Below, piece after piece: positions 1 to 10,100 of a stretch of DNA of 64,000 nucleotides (within the stretch, counting starts at the first letter, position 1; each line of letters opens with the position of its first letter). The stretch is from NCBI GenBank assembly GCA_002151545.1, contig CP021237.1:4712001-4776000 (forward strand), read 5' to 3'. The translations under genes were made by a program, and so were the position numbers. The DNA is from Sphingobacteriaceae bacterium GW460-11-11-14-LB5 (GTDB taxonomy: Bacteria; Bacteroidota; Bacteroidia; Sphingobacteriales; Sphingobacteriaceae). The notes beneath the pieces are model-generated. The model ran no database searches. It saw nothing but the letters and a program-made list of their open reading frames with translations, and had not been told where the DNA came from.

Positions 1-2364
1 GCGTGTATTGGAATTAGGCTGAACGGAGTAAGTTGCACGGTTAATCGAACCATTAACACCTGCCGTTAAATCGAGTTTATCTAAATTAGAAACCAAACGG
101 TAACCGTTGGTAACAGACCAGCTGTTGGTAATATTTTTTAAGGAGTTGGTAAAGTTTACATCCCGATCGTAACTACCACTAACATTGATGTGGAAGTTCA
201 GTTTATTTTCTGCCATAATCGGCAAACTTAATGAAGAGGAAATAGACCCGGAGTAAACACCATTTACGTTAACCGGTGTAATGGCCAGTTTTCCCTGATC
301 CTCGCCACTTTGAATTAAACTACTGCTGTTTGCAATCCGGTTTGAGGTTTGGGTAAGGTTTAAATTCACGAACAACGACCTGTTTTTTCCTACGGTAAAT
401 GTATTATAGGCTACGCGAAGGGTATTATTGAATTCGGGTTTCAGATCGGGGTTACCAACCGGGATACTTTGCGTATTGGTATTGTTTCTAATTGGCTGTA
501 ATTGTTGAATGGTTGGCTGGTTGGTACTGCCTCTATAGTTAAATACCAGGCGTTTGCTGTTGCTGAAATTATACCTGAACATGGCCGAAGGGGTATAATT
601 AAAAACATTTTGCTTCAATACATATCCTTTGCTGATGTTATTATTTGTCCGGTCTGTATTTTGAACTGCCATACCTACATTCCAGTTGTATTTTTTATCC
701 ATTTTATTAAAGCTAAAACCTGCGGAGTTAGTTAAAATGGTATTCTCGTAAGCATTACTAAAGGTTTCATCCAGCAAATCGTATTGTAAAGTAAGTGGAT
801 TAAAATTATAGGTGAAACGATCGGATGTATTGTGGTTATAACCATTCTGATAATTAAATTCCAAGCTTAAGGTTTTATCCAAAGGTTCGGTATATACCAA
901 TCTTGTATTCTGATTGATGGACTCACTCTCCTGATCGTTAAACTGATCGGTTATTTTTTGAGTGGTGGTTCCGTTTTCTTTTCTCGTTTCGGGATTGGTA
1001 TTGTAATTATCGGCGTCGTTATTATTAATGTTGGTATTGAAGTTTAAGGATAGGGTTCTTCCTCTGCGTATAAATTTTTTACGCAATAAAATGTTATTGC
1101 TAATGGATGGTGCGGTACTATGATTTCGTAGGGACTGTGTTCCACTAATCATATACCGGTTATAATCACGTGTATAAGTGCTGCTGTTTAAGCTCTCGTT
1201 ATCGGTATAACTTAAATTTGGCTGTATGCGTAGTGAGGTTAAGGAATCAAGCTTGGTATCGACCATAAAGTTTAAGCGGTGGTTTAACCGACCCGAACTA
1301 TTGGTTTGATTGTTATTAAAAATAGTGGTTTCATCACCCAATAAATTTTGGGTTACACTATTTCTGAGGATCAGGTTGTCAGATTTATTAACGAAATAAC
1401 TCATTTCTATTTGAGTCTGATCGGCATATTCGTCCGAGAAATTAAATCCGCCAGCTTTGGTATCGGTAATTCCTCCGCGACCGCCATTCCCCCCTCCGTT
1501 TCCGCCGCCTAAACCGCCGCCAAAGTTTTGTTTGTTCACATTGTTAAACTGGGCAATAACACTTAGGCGCTTATCCTGGTTGAAATGATTGATATTCGCG
1601 TTAACATCGTAACGGTCGTTAGAACCATAACCTCCTGTAGTGTTGCCGAAGTAACCATTTTTCTTATCCTTTCTGGTGGTGATGTTAATAATCTTGGTTC
1701 TTGATCCATCATCAATTCCGGTAAACTGTGCCTGGTCTGATAGTTCATCAATGATCTGGATTTTATCGATCATATCTGCAGGAAGATTTTTAGTAGCCAG
1801 TAAAGGATCATTCCCGAAGAATGTTTTGCCATCTACCTTAACTTTGGTAATGGTTTCACCCTGGGCTTTTACCGTGCCTGCTTTATCAACCTCCACGCCC
1901 GGAAGTTTTTTCAACAGGTCTTCTACCACCGCATTTTCGATTACTTTGAAAGAACTTGCATTAAATTCAATAGTATCCTTCTTTACTACAATCGGCGGAA
2001 CTTCAGCTTTGATATCAACCGTTAGAAGATCAATTGCTCCGCCTTCTAAAATAATGTCAGCCAAGGCAACATTAATTTTATCTGCGGTAATGGTAAAATC
2101 TTTTGTAGTATTCTTTAAACCTAAAAACGCAGCATATAACCTATAGCTACCAGGTTTCAAGCCCGAGAGCACGAATTTCCCGTCTTCGGTTGTACTTACT
2201 GCACCAACCATACTCGAATCAGTCAGGTTCTTAACCGCAATGGATGCGTAATCAATTGGTTTTTTATCTTTTGACTGAATAACACGTCCGCTAACTGAAC
2301 CCGTTTTCTGGGCGTAAGCAAAAAAAGATGATAAAATAAAAAGGAGCGTAAAAATCTGTTTCAT
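1..2364 (-). CDS. Outer-membrane beta-barrel protein with carboxypeptidase-like regulatory domain (C-terminus cut by window edge)
   Basis: The reading frame is open from an ATG at 2364 to base 1, so about 788 residues are visible and the C-terminus lies outside. Residues 1-19 are a signal peptide ending FAYAQ. Then follow a carboxypeptidase-regulatory-like beta-sandwich (about 20-110), a plug-like region containing VEDLLKKLPGVEV and KVKVDGKTFFGNDPLLATKNLP (about 140-230), a Gly-rich loop (GGGNGGGNGGRGG) and a long Asn/Thr/Tyr-rich barrel. This is the TonB-receptor-like 'outer membrane protein beta-barrel family' of Bacteroidota; no TonB box can be assigned with certainty. It is a close paralogue of the next gene upstream (2638-5451) in the same orientation, so this is a tandem duplication. 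Transport substrate unknown. Confidence 0.85.
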   Translation of the reverse strand, partial: MKQIFTLLFILSSFFAYAQKTGSVSGRVIQSKDKKPIDYASIAVKNLTDSSMVGAVSTTEDGKFVLSGLKPGSYRLYAAFLGLKNTTKDFTITADKINVALADIILEGGAIDLLTVDIKAEVPPIVVKKDTIEFNASSFKVIENAVVEDLLKKLPGVEVDKAGTVKAQGETITKVKVDGKTFFGNDPLLATKNLPADMIDKIQIIDELSDQAQFTGIDDGSRTKIINITTRKDKKNGYFGNTTGGYGSNDRYDVNANINHFNQDKRLSVIAQFNNVNKQNFGGGLGGGNGGGNGGRGGITDTKAGGFNFSDEYADQTQIEMSYFVNKSDNLILRNSVTQNLLGDETTIFNNNQTNSSGRLNHRLNFMVDTKLDSLTSLRIQPNLSYTDNESLNSSTYTRDYNRYMISGTQSLRNHSTAPSISNNILLRKKFIRRGRTLSLNFNTNINNNDADNYNTNPETRKENGTTTQKITDQFNDQESESINQNTRLVYTEPLDKTLSLEFNYQNGYNHNTSDRFTYNFNPLTLQYDLLDETFSNAYENTILTNSAGFSFNKMDKKYNWNVGMAVQNTDRTNNNISKGYVLKQNVFNYTPSAMFRYNFSNSKRLVFNYRGSTNQPTIQQLQPIRNNTNTQSIPVGNPDLKPEFNNTLRVAYNTFTVGKNRSLFVNLNLTQTSNRIANSSSLIQSGEDQGKLAITPVNVNGVYSGSISSSLSLPIMAENKLNFHINVSGSYDRDVNFTNSLKNITNSWSVTNGYRLVSNLDKLDLTAGVNGSINRATYSVQPNSNTR

Positions 2365-2483
2365 TCGGTTAGTTTGGTTTATAGCTTAGAGACTACAGGC
2401 TTTTACAAAGGTTTATTTTGATTAGGTAACATTTGAAATACATAAATGTCAACCATACATTTAATCTCCAGACAGCTGGCTTT

Positions 2484-2514
2484 AAAACAGAAAAGTCCCG
2501 GTTAAAACCGAGAC
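2484..2514 (-). terminator. Intrinsic terminator after the 2638-5451 gene
   Basis: On the minus strand GTCTCGGTT and AACCGGGAC form a 9-bp stem with one G-U pair around a 2-nt loop, followed by TTTTCTGTTTT. It lies about 120 bases past the stop of the upstream outer-membrane protein gene and before the ATG of the downstream paralogue, so the two paralogues are probably transcribed separately. Confidence 0.7.
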
Positions 2515-2528
2515 CTTTCTAAAGTAAA

Positions 2529-2621
2529 ATCGTCATTTCGACAGGCGTGTAATCCCGAACTTTCGCGGGAGAAATCTTGAAGTATCATTTTAGATTTCTC
2601 CACTACGGTCGAAATGACGAT
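2529..2621. repeat. Dispersed palindromic intergenic element (CGTCATTTCGAC class)
   Basis: Outer arms ATCGTCATTTCGAC (2529-2542) and GTCGAAATGACGAT (2608-2621) are perfectly complementary. Inside are a second pair GAGAAATCT / AGATTTCTC (2569-2577, 2592-2600) and a third small hairpin TCCCG / CGGGA (2553-2570). Mosaics of this kind with a GTCATTTCGA arm are, from memory, very common in intergenic regions of Sphingobacteriaceae. It sits between the two paralogous outer-membrane genes. Confidence 0.7.
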
Positions 2622-2637
2622 ATTAAAGAATGACAGA

Positions 2638-5451
2638 TTACATTCTCATACGGCGGCCGCCATCACCTCCCTGGGCAGGCATCTGCATATCTCCGCTCAT
2701 ATTTCTTCCGCCAATGCGGGTTAAAGAATAAGTGAATGAGAACATGTAATAACGTTTTAACACGTTATAGTTTAAATCTGTAATCGTATTATTTGTTGCA
2801 GTTCTGCTAATGCCTTGATTTTGATTAAAAGCATCGTTAACCGCAATTTTAAATGTACCTCTGTTTTTAAAGAACTGACGACTGATATAAGAATTTACCA
2901 AAGTATACTCGGTATTATATCCTTCACCTCTACCTGTATTTTTGATATAATCTAAATCTACTGCCAAGCGGATATTTCCAGGAAACAAATAACTAATGTC
3001 GAAACTAGGGTTTAAAGTATAATAATTTGTGGTTGAATTTGGCTGAGCAGAATAAGTTGCCCTATTGTAGGTTCCTGAAATACCACCAGTAAGATCAAAC
3101 TTATCAAAATTGGTTACGAAATTATACCTGTTGGTAACCGACCAGGAATTAGTGATGTTTTTAAGCAGTCCGGCACTGTTATTCCCTGTTGTAAAATTCA
3201 CATTCCTGTTGTAATTGGCATTTAACGATGCATTCAGGTTTAATTTACGCTCTGGCAAAATTGGCAAGCCCATGTTGATACTTGCATTACCCGAATAAAC
3301 CCCGTCAACATTCACATAAGTCGTTCTGATTTTCCCGTAGTCTACATCATTTTGATCGGTTACAAGTTGACTGCTATTACCGATAGCATTAAAAGTTTGA
3401 CTAAGATTTAAAAAAGCAAAAAACATCCTGCTTTTGGCGAAATCGAAATTGTTATAGTTAATGCTTAAATTGTTATTAAACTGTGGCTTTAATTCAGGAT
3501 TACCCACAAAAACACTTTGTGTGTTGGTATTATCAAGTATTGGCTGTATCTGGTTGATTGTTGGCTGTTGGGTTGTCCCTCTATAACGGATATTCAATCT
3601 TCTGGAGTTACTGAAATTATACCTGAAATTGGCCGATGGCGTTAAATTGATAAAATTCTGTGTCCTTACCAAACCCGTTGTTAAGTTGGTGTTTTCACGG
3701 TTAGTCTGTTGTGCGGCTAAACCAATGTTCCAGTTGTATTTCTTTTCATTGGTTGTAAAACTTACCCCGGCAGCATTTGTTAAAGTTTGGTTCTCATAAA
3801 TATTGGTATAATCCAAATTAACCAGATCATATTGCCCACTGGCTGAATTGAAATCCAATACCTGGCGGCCCTGATTGTCGTGGCTATATCCATTCTGGTA
3901 GTTAAATTCTAAACTTGTTGTTTTAGATAACGGCTCGGTATATACCAATCTGGAGGTATTGTTAATAGAGTTGGTGTTCACCTTGTTCAACTGATCGATC
4001 AGACTGGCCGTTGGGGTACTGTTAATGGTATTCGTTTCAGATATATAATTATAGTTATCAGCATCATTATTATTGATACTCGTATTCACATTAAGTGATA
4101 ACGTTCTACCGCGTCTTTTGAATTTTTTACGAACCAAAAGGTTGTTACTAATATTAGGAGTAGTACTGTTGCTGATATAGCGCTGATTTCCGACAGTTGT
4201 AGACTGGATCAGATTTCGGGTATAATCACTCAGGTTTGTCGCATCACTTTCAGTGTACGATACATTTGGCTGGATTTTAATCGTTGTAGAAGAATCCAGT
4301 TTGGTATCGATCATGAAATTAAAACGATGGTTAATCCGGTCCGTATTATTATCCGCATTGTTTAAAACGGTGGTAATTTTATCGCCCAATAAGTTTTGGG
4401 TAAAACTGGTTTGCTGATTCGCTACAGCCGATTTATTAAAAAAGTAACTTCCCTGAATTTGGGTACCATCTTTATAGGTATCGGCAAAGTTTAAACCCGC
4501 TGCATTAGTGGTGGTAATACCGCCGCTACCCGCGCCACTTCCTCCGCCACCAAAATTACCCCGGCCACCGCCACCAAAACCATTTCCTGCACCATTACCT
4601 TGTCCGAAGTTTTGTTTATTGACGTTGTTAAACTGACCAATAAAACTGAATTGCTGGTCATTATCGAACTTGTTCACATTTAAGCTGGCATCATAACGAT
4701 CTTGTGTACCGTATCCAACTGTACTATTTCCAAAATAACCCTTTTTCATTCCGGCTTTAGTTGTGATGTTTAAGATTTTATTTCTTGTACCATCATCAAC
4801 ACCAGAAAATTGAGATTGCTCAGACATCTCATCAATTACCTGAATCTTATCTACCATATCGGCAGGTAGGTTTTTGGTAGCCAATAAAGGATCTGTTCCG
4901 AAAAACTCCTTACCATCTACTTTAACTTTTGTAACGGTTTCACCCTGCGCTTTAATACTTCCGTCTTTTGCTACTTCAACTCCAGGAAGTTTTTTCAACA
5001 TGTCTTCTACAACCGCGTTTTCTCTAACCTTGATTGATTTTCCATCAAATTCTATGGTATCTGTTTTTACCACTACCGGAATGCTTGCCGTAACGTTAAC
5101 ATCTTTTAAATCAACGCCATCGTCAACCATGGCAATTTCGCCGGCATTTACGGCTACTTTAGCCACTTCAACATCCTTAGTTACTGTTTTCAAACCTAAA
5201 AAGGCCGAGTAGATTCTATATTTACCTGGGGCAATACCCTTAAAACTAAAAGTTCCATCAGGATTACTTTGTCCTGAGGCAACAGTGCTCGAATCTTTCA
5301 AGCTTTTAATTGCTATTGTAGCAAAGTCAACAGGCTTTTTATCTTTCGCGTTAATTACTTTACCGCTTATTGAGCCAGTATTTTGAGCCTGGGCAATATA
5401 TCCACAAAATAGGAGCACCATGAATATTGCCCGCTGAACGTTTCTTTTCAT
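2638..5451 (-). CDS. Outer-membrane beta-barrel protein with carboxypeptidase-like regulatory domain
   Basis: 937 residues from the ATG at 5451 (a TTG one codon earlier is not needed). Signal peptide about 1-23 (ending AQAQ), carboxypeptidase-regulatory-like domain about 25-110 (GSISGKVINAKDKKPVDFA), plug-like region with VEDMLKKLPGVEV and KVKVDGKEFFGTDPLLATKN, a Gly-rich loop near residues 285-315, then an Asn/Tyr-rich barrel and a Gly/Met/Arg tail ending RRMRM. The family is TonB-dependent-receptor-like; many members lack a known ligand. It matches the neighbour at 1-2364 domain for domain. The pair have diverged in the barrel and Gly-rich loop but keep the plug motif. A -7-like TAGTTTTG lies at 5476-5483. 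Substrate unknown. Confidence 0.87.
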   Translation of the reverse strand: MKRNVQRAIFMVLLFCGYIAQAQNTGSISGKVINAKDKKPVDFATIAIKSLKDSSTVASGQSNPDGTFSFKGIAPGKYRIYSAFLGLKTVTKDVEVAKVAVNAGEIAMVDDGVDLKDVNVTASIPVVVKTDTIEFDGKSIKVRENAVVEDMLKKLPGVEVAKDGSIKAQGETVTKVKVDGKEFFGTDPLLATKNLPADMVDKIQVIDEMSEQSQFSGVDDGTRNKILNITTKAGMKKGYFGNSTVGYGTQDRYDASLNVNKFDNDQQFSFIGQFNNVNKQNFGQGNGAGNGFGGGGRGNFGGGGSGAGSGGITTTNAAGLNFADTYKDGTQIQGSYFFNKSAVANQQTSFTQNLLGDKITTVLNNADNNTDRINHRFNFMIDTKLDSSTTIKIQPNVSYTESDATNLSDYTRNLIQSTTVGNQRYISNSTTPNISNNLLVRKKFKRRGRTLSLNVNTSINNNDADNYNYISETNTINSTPTASLIDQLNKVNTNSINNTSRLVYTEPLSKTTSLEFNYQNGYSHDNQGRQVLDFNSASGQYDLVNLDYTNIYENQTLTNAAGVSFTTNEKKYNWNIGLAAQQTNRENTNLTTGLVRTQNFINLTPSANFRYNFSNSRRLNIRYRGTTQQPTINQIQPILDNTNTQSVFVGNPELKPQFNNNLSINYNNFDFAKSRMFFAFLNLSQTFNAIGNSSQLVTDQNDVDYGKIRTTYVNVDGVYSGNASINMGLPILPERKLNLNASLNANYNRNVNFTTGNNSAGLLKNITNSWSVTNRYNFVTNFDKFDLTGGISGTYNRATYSAQPNSTTNYYTLNPSFDISYLFPGNIRLAVDLDYIKNTGRGEGYNTEYTLVNSYISRQFFKNRGTFKIAVNDAFNQNQGISRTATNNTITDLNYNVLKRYYMFSFTYSLTRIGGRNMSGDMQMPAQGGDGGRRMRM

Positions 5452-5475
5452 CAAAAAAAATTAGATATTATAATA

Positions 5476-5483
5476 CAAAACTA
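5476..5483 (-). promoter_or_regulatory. Putative -7 element of the 2638-5451 gene
   Basis: TAGTTTTG on the minus strand, 24 bases before the ATG at 5451, matches the Bacteroidota -7 consensus TAnnTTTG. A TTTG exists upstream but at 15 rather than 19-20 bases, so the -33 match is poor. Confidence 0.4.
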
Positions 5484-5605
5484 AGCTATCAGACTACGCA
5501 AATGCCGAAAGGTTTGTTAAGGTGTGTTAAAAGCTTGGTAACATTTTAAATACAGCTTTTCAGGAAGGAGATCTGATCTAAAGGGAAGGTCGGTCAGAAA
5601 GGGGA

Positions 5606-5731
5606 TTATTTTTGTGGTGAAGGATAACTTTTGTAATATACTTTTGGGCAGTTGCAGTTTTTTTTAAAAATACTGCATCCGCTTAAACTTATGGCCACAA
5701 TTACACAGATGATGCTAACTTTTGTTTTCAT
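5606..5731 (-). CDS. Small lipoprotein, 41 residues, with CNCPKV motif
   Basis: An ATG at 5731 opens a 41-codon frame ending at 5606. The translation starts MKTKVSIICVIVAISLSGCS: two Lys, a hydrophobic stretch and a lipobox LSGC, so Cys19 should be lipidated and the mature part is only about 23 residues (SIFKKNCNCPKVYYKSYPSPQK without the Cys). It overlaps the last 17 bases of the VanZ-like gene, which suggests translational coupling in a gcvH-vanZ-lipoprotein transcript. The mature part has a Cys-Asn-Cys-Pro motif. No family is recognised with certainty; similar tiny lipoproteins are seen in Bacteroidota. Coding status is inferred from the clean lipobox and the operon-like overlap. Confidence 0.6.
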   Translation of the reverse strand: MKTKVSIICVIVAISLSGCSIFKKNCNCPKVYYKSYPSPQK

Positions 5732-6116
5732 TAAAATTTAATTTATGAAGCAATACATAACTAAAAACGGCCATTGATGCACCTAACATATCGCAGCCAA
5801 AATCCCACCATTCTGCTGAGCGGTAGGTAAAAACTTTCCATTGTAACAATTCAATTCCGCCACCAATGATCGCATTGATGAGCAATATTTTAAAAATGGT
5901 TAAGGTTCTGAAAGCGAAATTATGCTGATATCTGATTTTACCGTAGAAGAGCAGCACCGATAAAACAAAGAAAAAACCCATATGGGTCATTTTATCAAAG
6001 CCTTCGAAAAAAAAGCCTTGCCCCTCAGAATCGGGCATTTTAATATTACAAAGCACCAAAACGACAATAGTCCAGAATATGGCCCATTTTTGTTGTTTCA
6101 GTGCTTTGTACAACAT
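5715..6116 (-). CDS. VanZ-like family membrane protein
   Basis: 133 residues from the ATG at 6116 (an upstream TTG at 6134 would overlap gcvH; the ATG leaves a 7-base gap). Four hydrophobic helices are visible, the first near WAIFWTIVVLVLCNI, the second near HMGFFFVLSVLLFYG. The arrangement of a D-K-x-x-H before helix 2 (FDKMTHMG) and E-x-x-Q-W in GGGIELLQWKVFTYRSAEWWDFGCDMLGA is typical of VanZ-like proteins. VanZ itself gives low-level teicoplanin resistance, but the chromosomal Bacteroidota members have no established role. Its place directly behind gcvH, near sprA, is conserved in gliding Bacteroidota as I recall. Confidence 0.8.
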   Translation of the reverse strand: MLYKALKQQKWAIFWTIVVLVLCNIKMPDSEGQGFFFEGFDKMTHMGFFFVLSVLLFYGKIRYQHNFAFRTLTIFKILLINAIIGGGIELLQWKVFTYRSAEWWDFGCDMLGASMAVFSYVLLHKLNFNENKS

Positions 6117-6123
6117 ATAATAA

Positions 6124-6504
6124 TTAGGCGCCAACCAATTCCTGGTAAGCTTCTGCTGATAATAAATCTTCTACTTCGGCTAAATCAGCTAAAGATACTT
6201 TTACCATCCAACCTTTTCCGTAAGGATCAGAATTTACCAATTCAGGATTATCGTTTAATTCAGCATTAACTTCTAATACTGTACCTGTAACTGGCATATA
6301 TAAATCAGACACCGTTTTAACCGCTTCTACCGTACCAAAAACTTCTTCTTTTGCTACTTCACTACCTACCGTATTGATATCAACATAAACAATATCACCT
6401 AATTCGCGCTGAGCGAAATCAGTAACACCGATAATAGCTTCGTTACCTTCAACTTTAACCCACTCGTGGTCTTTAGTGTATTTTAATTCTGATGGAAAAT
6501 TCAT
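6124..6504 (-). CDS. gcvH: Glycine cleavage system H protein
   Basis: 126 residues, the usual length. GcvH carries the lipoyl arm that shuttles the aminomethyl group between the P, T and L proteins of glycine cleavage. The lipoylation site is Lys63 in GTVEAVKTVSDLYMPVTG, and the N-terminal YTKDHEWVKVEG is typical. A promoter-like ATTG-N20-TATTTTTG lies at 6578-6609, giving a leader of about 70 bases. The VanZ-like gene follows 7 bases downstream, so they are probably cotranscribed. The other gcv genes are not in the window. Confidence 0.97.
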   Translation of the reverse strand: MNFPSELKYTKDHEWVKVEGNEAIIGVTDFAQRELGDIVYVDINTVGSEVAKEEVFGTVEAVKTVSDLYMPVTGTVLEVNAELNDNPELVNSDPYGKGWMVKVSLADLAEVEDLLSAEAYQELVGA

Positions 6505-6577
6505 GGTTTGTAAGTTATATTAATTTTCTTGTTTTATTAAGCTTGTATGCATTAAACGTTTCCTGACGTTTACCCGC

Positions 6578-6609
6578 CAAAAATACAATTTAGTTTAACA
6601 TATCGCAAT
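6578..6609 (-). promoter_or_regulatory. gcvH promoter
   Basis: Minus-strand ATTG (6606-6609), 20-base spacer, TATTTTTG (6578-6585). This fits the Bacteroidota housekeeping consensus TTTG-N19-21-TAnnTTTG with one -33 mismatch. It lies about 75 bases before the gcvH ATG. Confidence 0.6.
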
Positions 6610-6739
6610 GCCTGGTCAATTAACTTATCGTAAAAAGGTTTAATGTTGCATTTCGTAATGAACTTCCGAATTGGCAATTGTTCAGATTAAACAGATTCAG
6701 TAAAAATCTTTATCTTCACCTAACAAATTAACCCTCAAC

Positions 6740-7156
6740 ATGAAACCTGCACAAATTTACACTTTAAAAGTATGCCTTGCCACACTACTTGTTTCCGTTC
6801 CGGCAACCATGGCCATCGGATTCACCTATATTGGATTGATCATGCTCATCAAACCGCTTAATTATAGTTTTAATTTCAACCTTACCTTTACTCATCTATT
6901 TATTTTTGTCGCTATAATTGCGGCAGTGATGACGATAAATCATTACCTGATCGAAAAATCAGGATATAAAAGATTTATAAATGACCGGCCGATAGCACAT
7001 TCGATTGTTATCTTTCTGTTCTATTTGCTGATCAGCGGGGCCATGCATTTTAAAAGTTTTGATTATTTGCTGTTCAGTTACGCCCCCATGTTCTTAACTG
7101 CATATGTATTTAGCAGAATATTCTCCGCACAAAAAAACAAGCCGTTAACTGCTTAA
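6740..7156 (+). CDS. Small integral membrane protein of unknown function
   Basis: 138 residues with four predicted membrane helices (about 10-36, 50-66, 86-101 and 108-128) and a Lys-rich C-terminus. I do not recognise the family. The gene is on the plus strand, between gcvH and sprA, which are otherwise neighbours on the minus strand, and it converges on sprA with only 8 bases between the stop codons. No good promoter match was found; a weak TATCTTCA lies upstream. Its position looks like an insertion into a conserved block. It is called a gene because of its length, ATG start, hydrophobic pattern and intergenic location. Confidence 0.65.
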   Translation: MKPAQIYTLKVCLATLLVSVPATMAIGFTYIGLIMLIKPLNYSFNFNLTFTHLFIFVAIIAAVMTINHYLIEKSGYKRFINDRPIAHSIVIFLFYLLISGAMHFKSFDYLLFSYAPMFLTAYVFSRIFSAQKNKPLTA

Positions 7157-7164
7157 GCAATTTA

Positions 7165-10100
7165 TTAATTCAGCGTAAACCTTAAACTAAACCCGAAATT
7201 ACTGAACGAAGTATTAAAAGTTTGCGAAGTATAAGGCTTTGTAATATTCGAATCGTAAAACAATTTGATGTTAAACTTCTGATTCAACACATAATCTACA
7301 CTTGGCCTTAAGGTAATGTTCTTTGCTCCTGAAGAAACTTCGGCTTCGGTCACATCTGCGCGGTAAATAACGGTTTTATTATCGCGGATAGCTACATCCA
7401 GTTTGAAATCCATGTTGTTATCCATTTTCAGGCTTTTAAACCATCCAAACGGGAAGCGGAATTTATTGGTACGGTAGCCCAATCCCAACACCATATTGTT
7501 TTCTGATAACTGCGCCAGCTGACTGTTAGATAAACTCAATCCCAATAAACGTGAACGGTTTAATTCGAAAGAAGCCGTCAGGTTATTTTTAAACCTGGTA
7601 TCCACACCAACCAAAGGAGAAAAATATTCTGAAATGGTTACCTGAGCAAACTGGTATTCAGGTAAAAAGTTATTATTTACATCTCTGCTGCTAACCGCAC
7701 CATTGGTTTCCTGATAGCGCAATAAGGAGTTGAAGCCATTAATATTGTAGGAAGAGCGATATCCATGTCTGATATCGACAGATGAAAACTTATCAGCGAT
7801 AAAAGGAATACGGGTTAAGCCGCTATAAGTTAAACTCCAGTTTGGCAGTGGGATTTTAGGAAAGGCATTCATTTTTGTCTTGCCGGCATCTTTACCCGAA
7901 TAGGCAGCCATAAAAGCAGAAATAATTACATCCTGGCTTTCTTTGCTGTAACCATCGGCAAAACCACCGTTTACGCCGCCAGAATTTGGATTTTGAGCAC
8001 CCAATCTTCTGGATATAATCATCCTATTGGCCATAAACTGATTAAACAAGCCCGAGACTACCGTCGAGTTATTTTCTTTAAATGCTGTACCTAAAGCAAT
8101 GTATGATACGCTATAATCGCCGGTAGTAATGGCACTTAAATTTTCGAACGATGATACACTGGCTACATACCTGAAATTGGTCGAAAAGTTTCTTGTCTGC
8201 GCTTTATTGGCCTTTAGTGTAATCCGTAAATCTTTAAACGGCTCTACCTGTCCGGTAAGTTGAAAATCTTCTCTGAGCGTGTTTACATACAGCTGATTCT
8301 GCAAGGTATCGGTGGTTAGCCATCCATTGTTTAAGGCCATATCGCGAATATCGCGCTGACTTCCGAAAGCAAAACCTAAACCCGGTGCTCCTGTTGCATT
8401 ATCGATACCAAAATACTTTGTGGTTGGCAGATAACCTGGCAAGAAAATACCTTTGGTTTGCACAAAGCTGGCATTAACATTTTTTACACTCGTTAACAGG
8501 TTAATAAAAAATTTCTTAGCGCCACTCCCCTCCTGATCGTTGCCTGCACTTCTGATAAAACCAAACTTATTGTATAAAGTAGTTAGGTTTAAAGTTGGAT
8601 TGATCTGTACCGTTCTGCTGTTCTGTACGGTATTACCCAAATTAATATTCGGATCGCGCAAGGTAGAAAGCGGCTCGGTTTGCCAGTTAAAGTTGGTACC
8701 ATAACGGGTTTTTACGGTAATCCAGTTTAGCCCTGGTATTTTATCAATTGGCAGGTTATAAGTAACGTTTAAATTGTGGTTATAATCGGTGGTGCGTCCT
8801 AAACGTTTTAAATTCTGCCAGACGGTATCGCGTTTTAAACCGTCTAATCTTCCATCCGGTTCATCGATGATCGAATAATTTGTGGCATTAAAATCTAACT
8901 GTAACGAACGGGTAAGGTTCCATGCGATACCATAAATCCGGCTCATGGTAAAGTTTTTGTTAAAGGTGGTACCATAACCGCTCTGGTAAACCCCAATGGT
9001 ATTATTCGGATCGTTATTCCGTAAGGTATTTTCTGAATACAAACGGTCTACATCAATCCTGAAGTTAATGGCACTCGGGAAAATACTGAAGTTAAAATCC
9101 TTCAATAAAGCCAGCATATTCGACTTTATAATTTTTTCGAACGGCGCTATCGTTTTGGCTTCTTTAGAATAACTGTATTGTAACGATGCCCTGTAGGTAT
9201 TCTGAATGCTACTCTGGTTAATAAAATCGCGATGATTGTATTGGGTATAAGCATAACTTGCTGCAAAATTCTCAATATCCCAAAGGCGGACAGGTTTGCT
9301 GTTATTGGTCCGTTCTTTTCTAACGTTGGTAAAGTTGATACCTCTTCTAACGGTATAATCCTGTGCAAAGTTTAAAATCGAATCTTTTTGTTCTTTTGTC
9401 GATTGCGCTAAAGCATTTTTAAGCTCGATATCTGGCGTTCTAGGATTATACTGTGGAGTAGAAACCTGTTTAGAATAACTCACAAACATTGGGATTTTCA
9501 CACCCGACTTTTGCGGCAGGAACTTACCTAATTCCATGGCAGAAGAAACATCAAGCAATACATTATCGGCCCGGTTACGCTCGCTCACTTTCGAATCGAT
9601 AGAACCAAAACCAATGGTCGATTTACTTCCGGAAATATTTACATCTGCAAAATCGGCCAGTTTTAAATTCAATCTTCCTGTAGCTGCCCAGCCGCCTTTT
9701 TCATCAAATTCGGTTAACCTCAACTCGTTAAACCAAACCAGTGCATTTTTATCCAGTCCGTCATCATTCTGCTCATCGTTAGCAGCACGGAGCGGGTTTT
9801 TAATCCCCACCATATACACCCTAACCTTGCTCATATCAGGCTGCCCTTTAACGACAATAGTCCGCGCTCCATCAGTATAGGTAAATGGAACATTTGTTGG
9901 CCAGGGCTGTCCGTTAGCTTGTTTAGCTACATTACGGGCCAGCTTAGCATTCTGGAAAAGCGTTAAATCAATATCCATTCTGTTGGCTTCCGGCCAAATG
10001 GCATCAGGATCGCTTGTACCCGGATTGGTCACCTTTAACGGGATTACATATTCGTAATAATTATCCTGGTTATCAGTTCCGATTCTTAAGAATGCAGAAA

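Noticed and set aside
502..735. Plus-strand open frame
   Set aside because: Lies antisense to the outer-membrane protein gene at 1-2364, whose minus frame is open throughout and shows clear domains.
1676..2146. 156-codon plus-strand frame
   Set aside because: Shadow of the plug region of the same gene; the composition is that of an antisense frame and the same shadow occurs at 4874-5212 in the paralogue.
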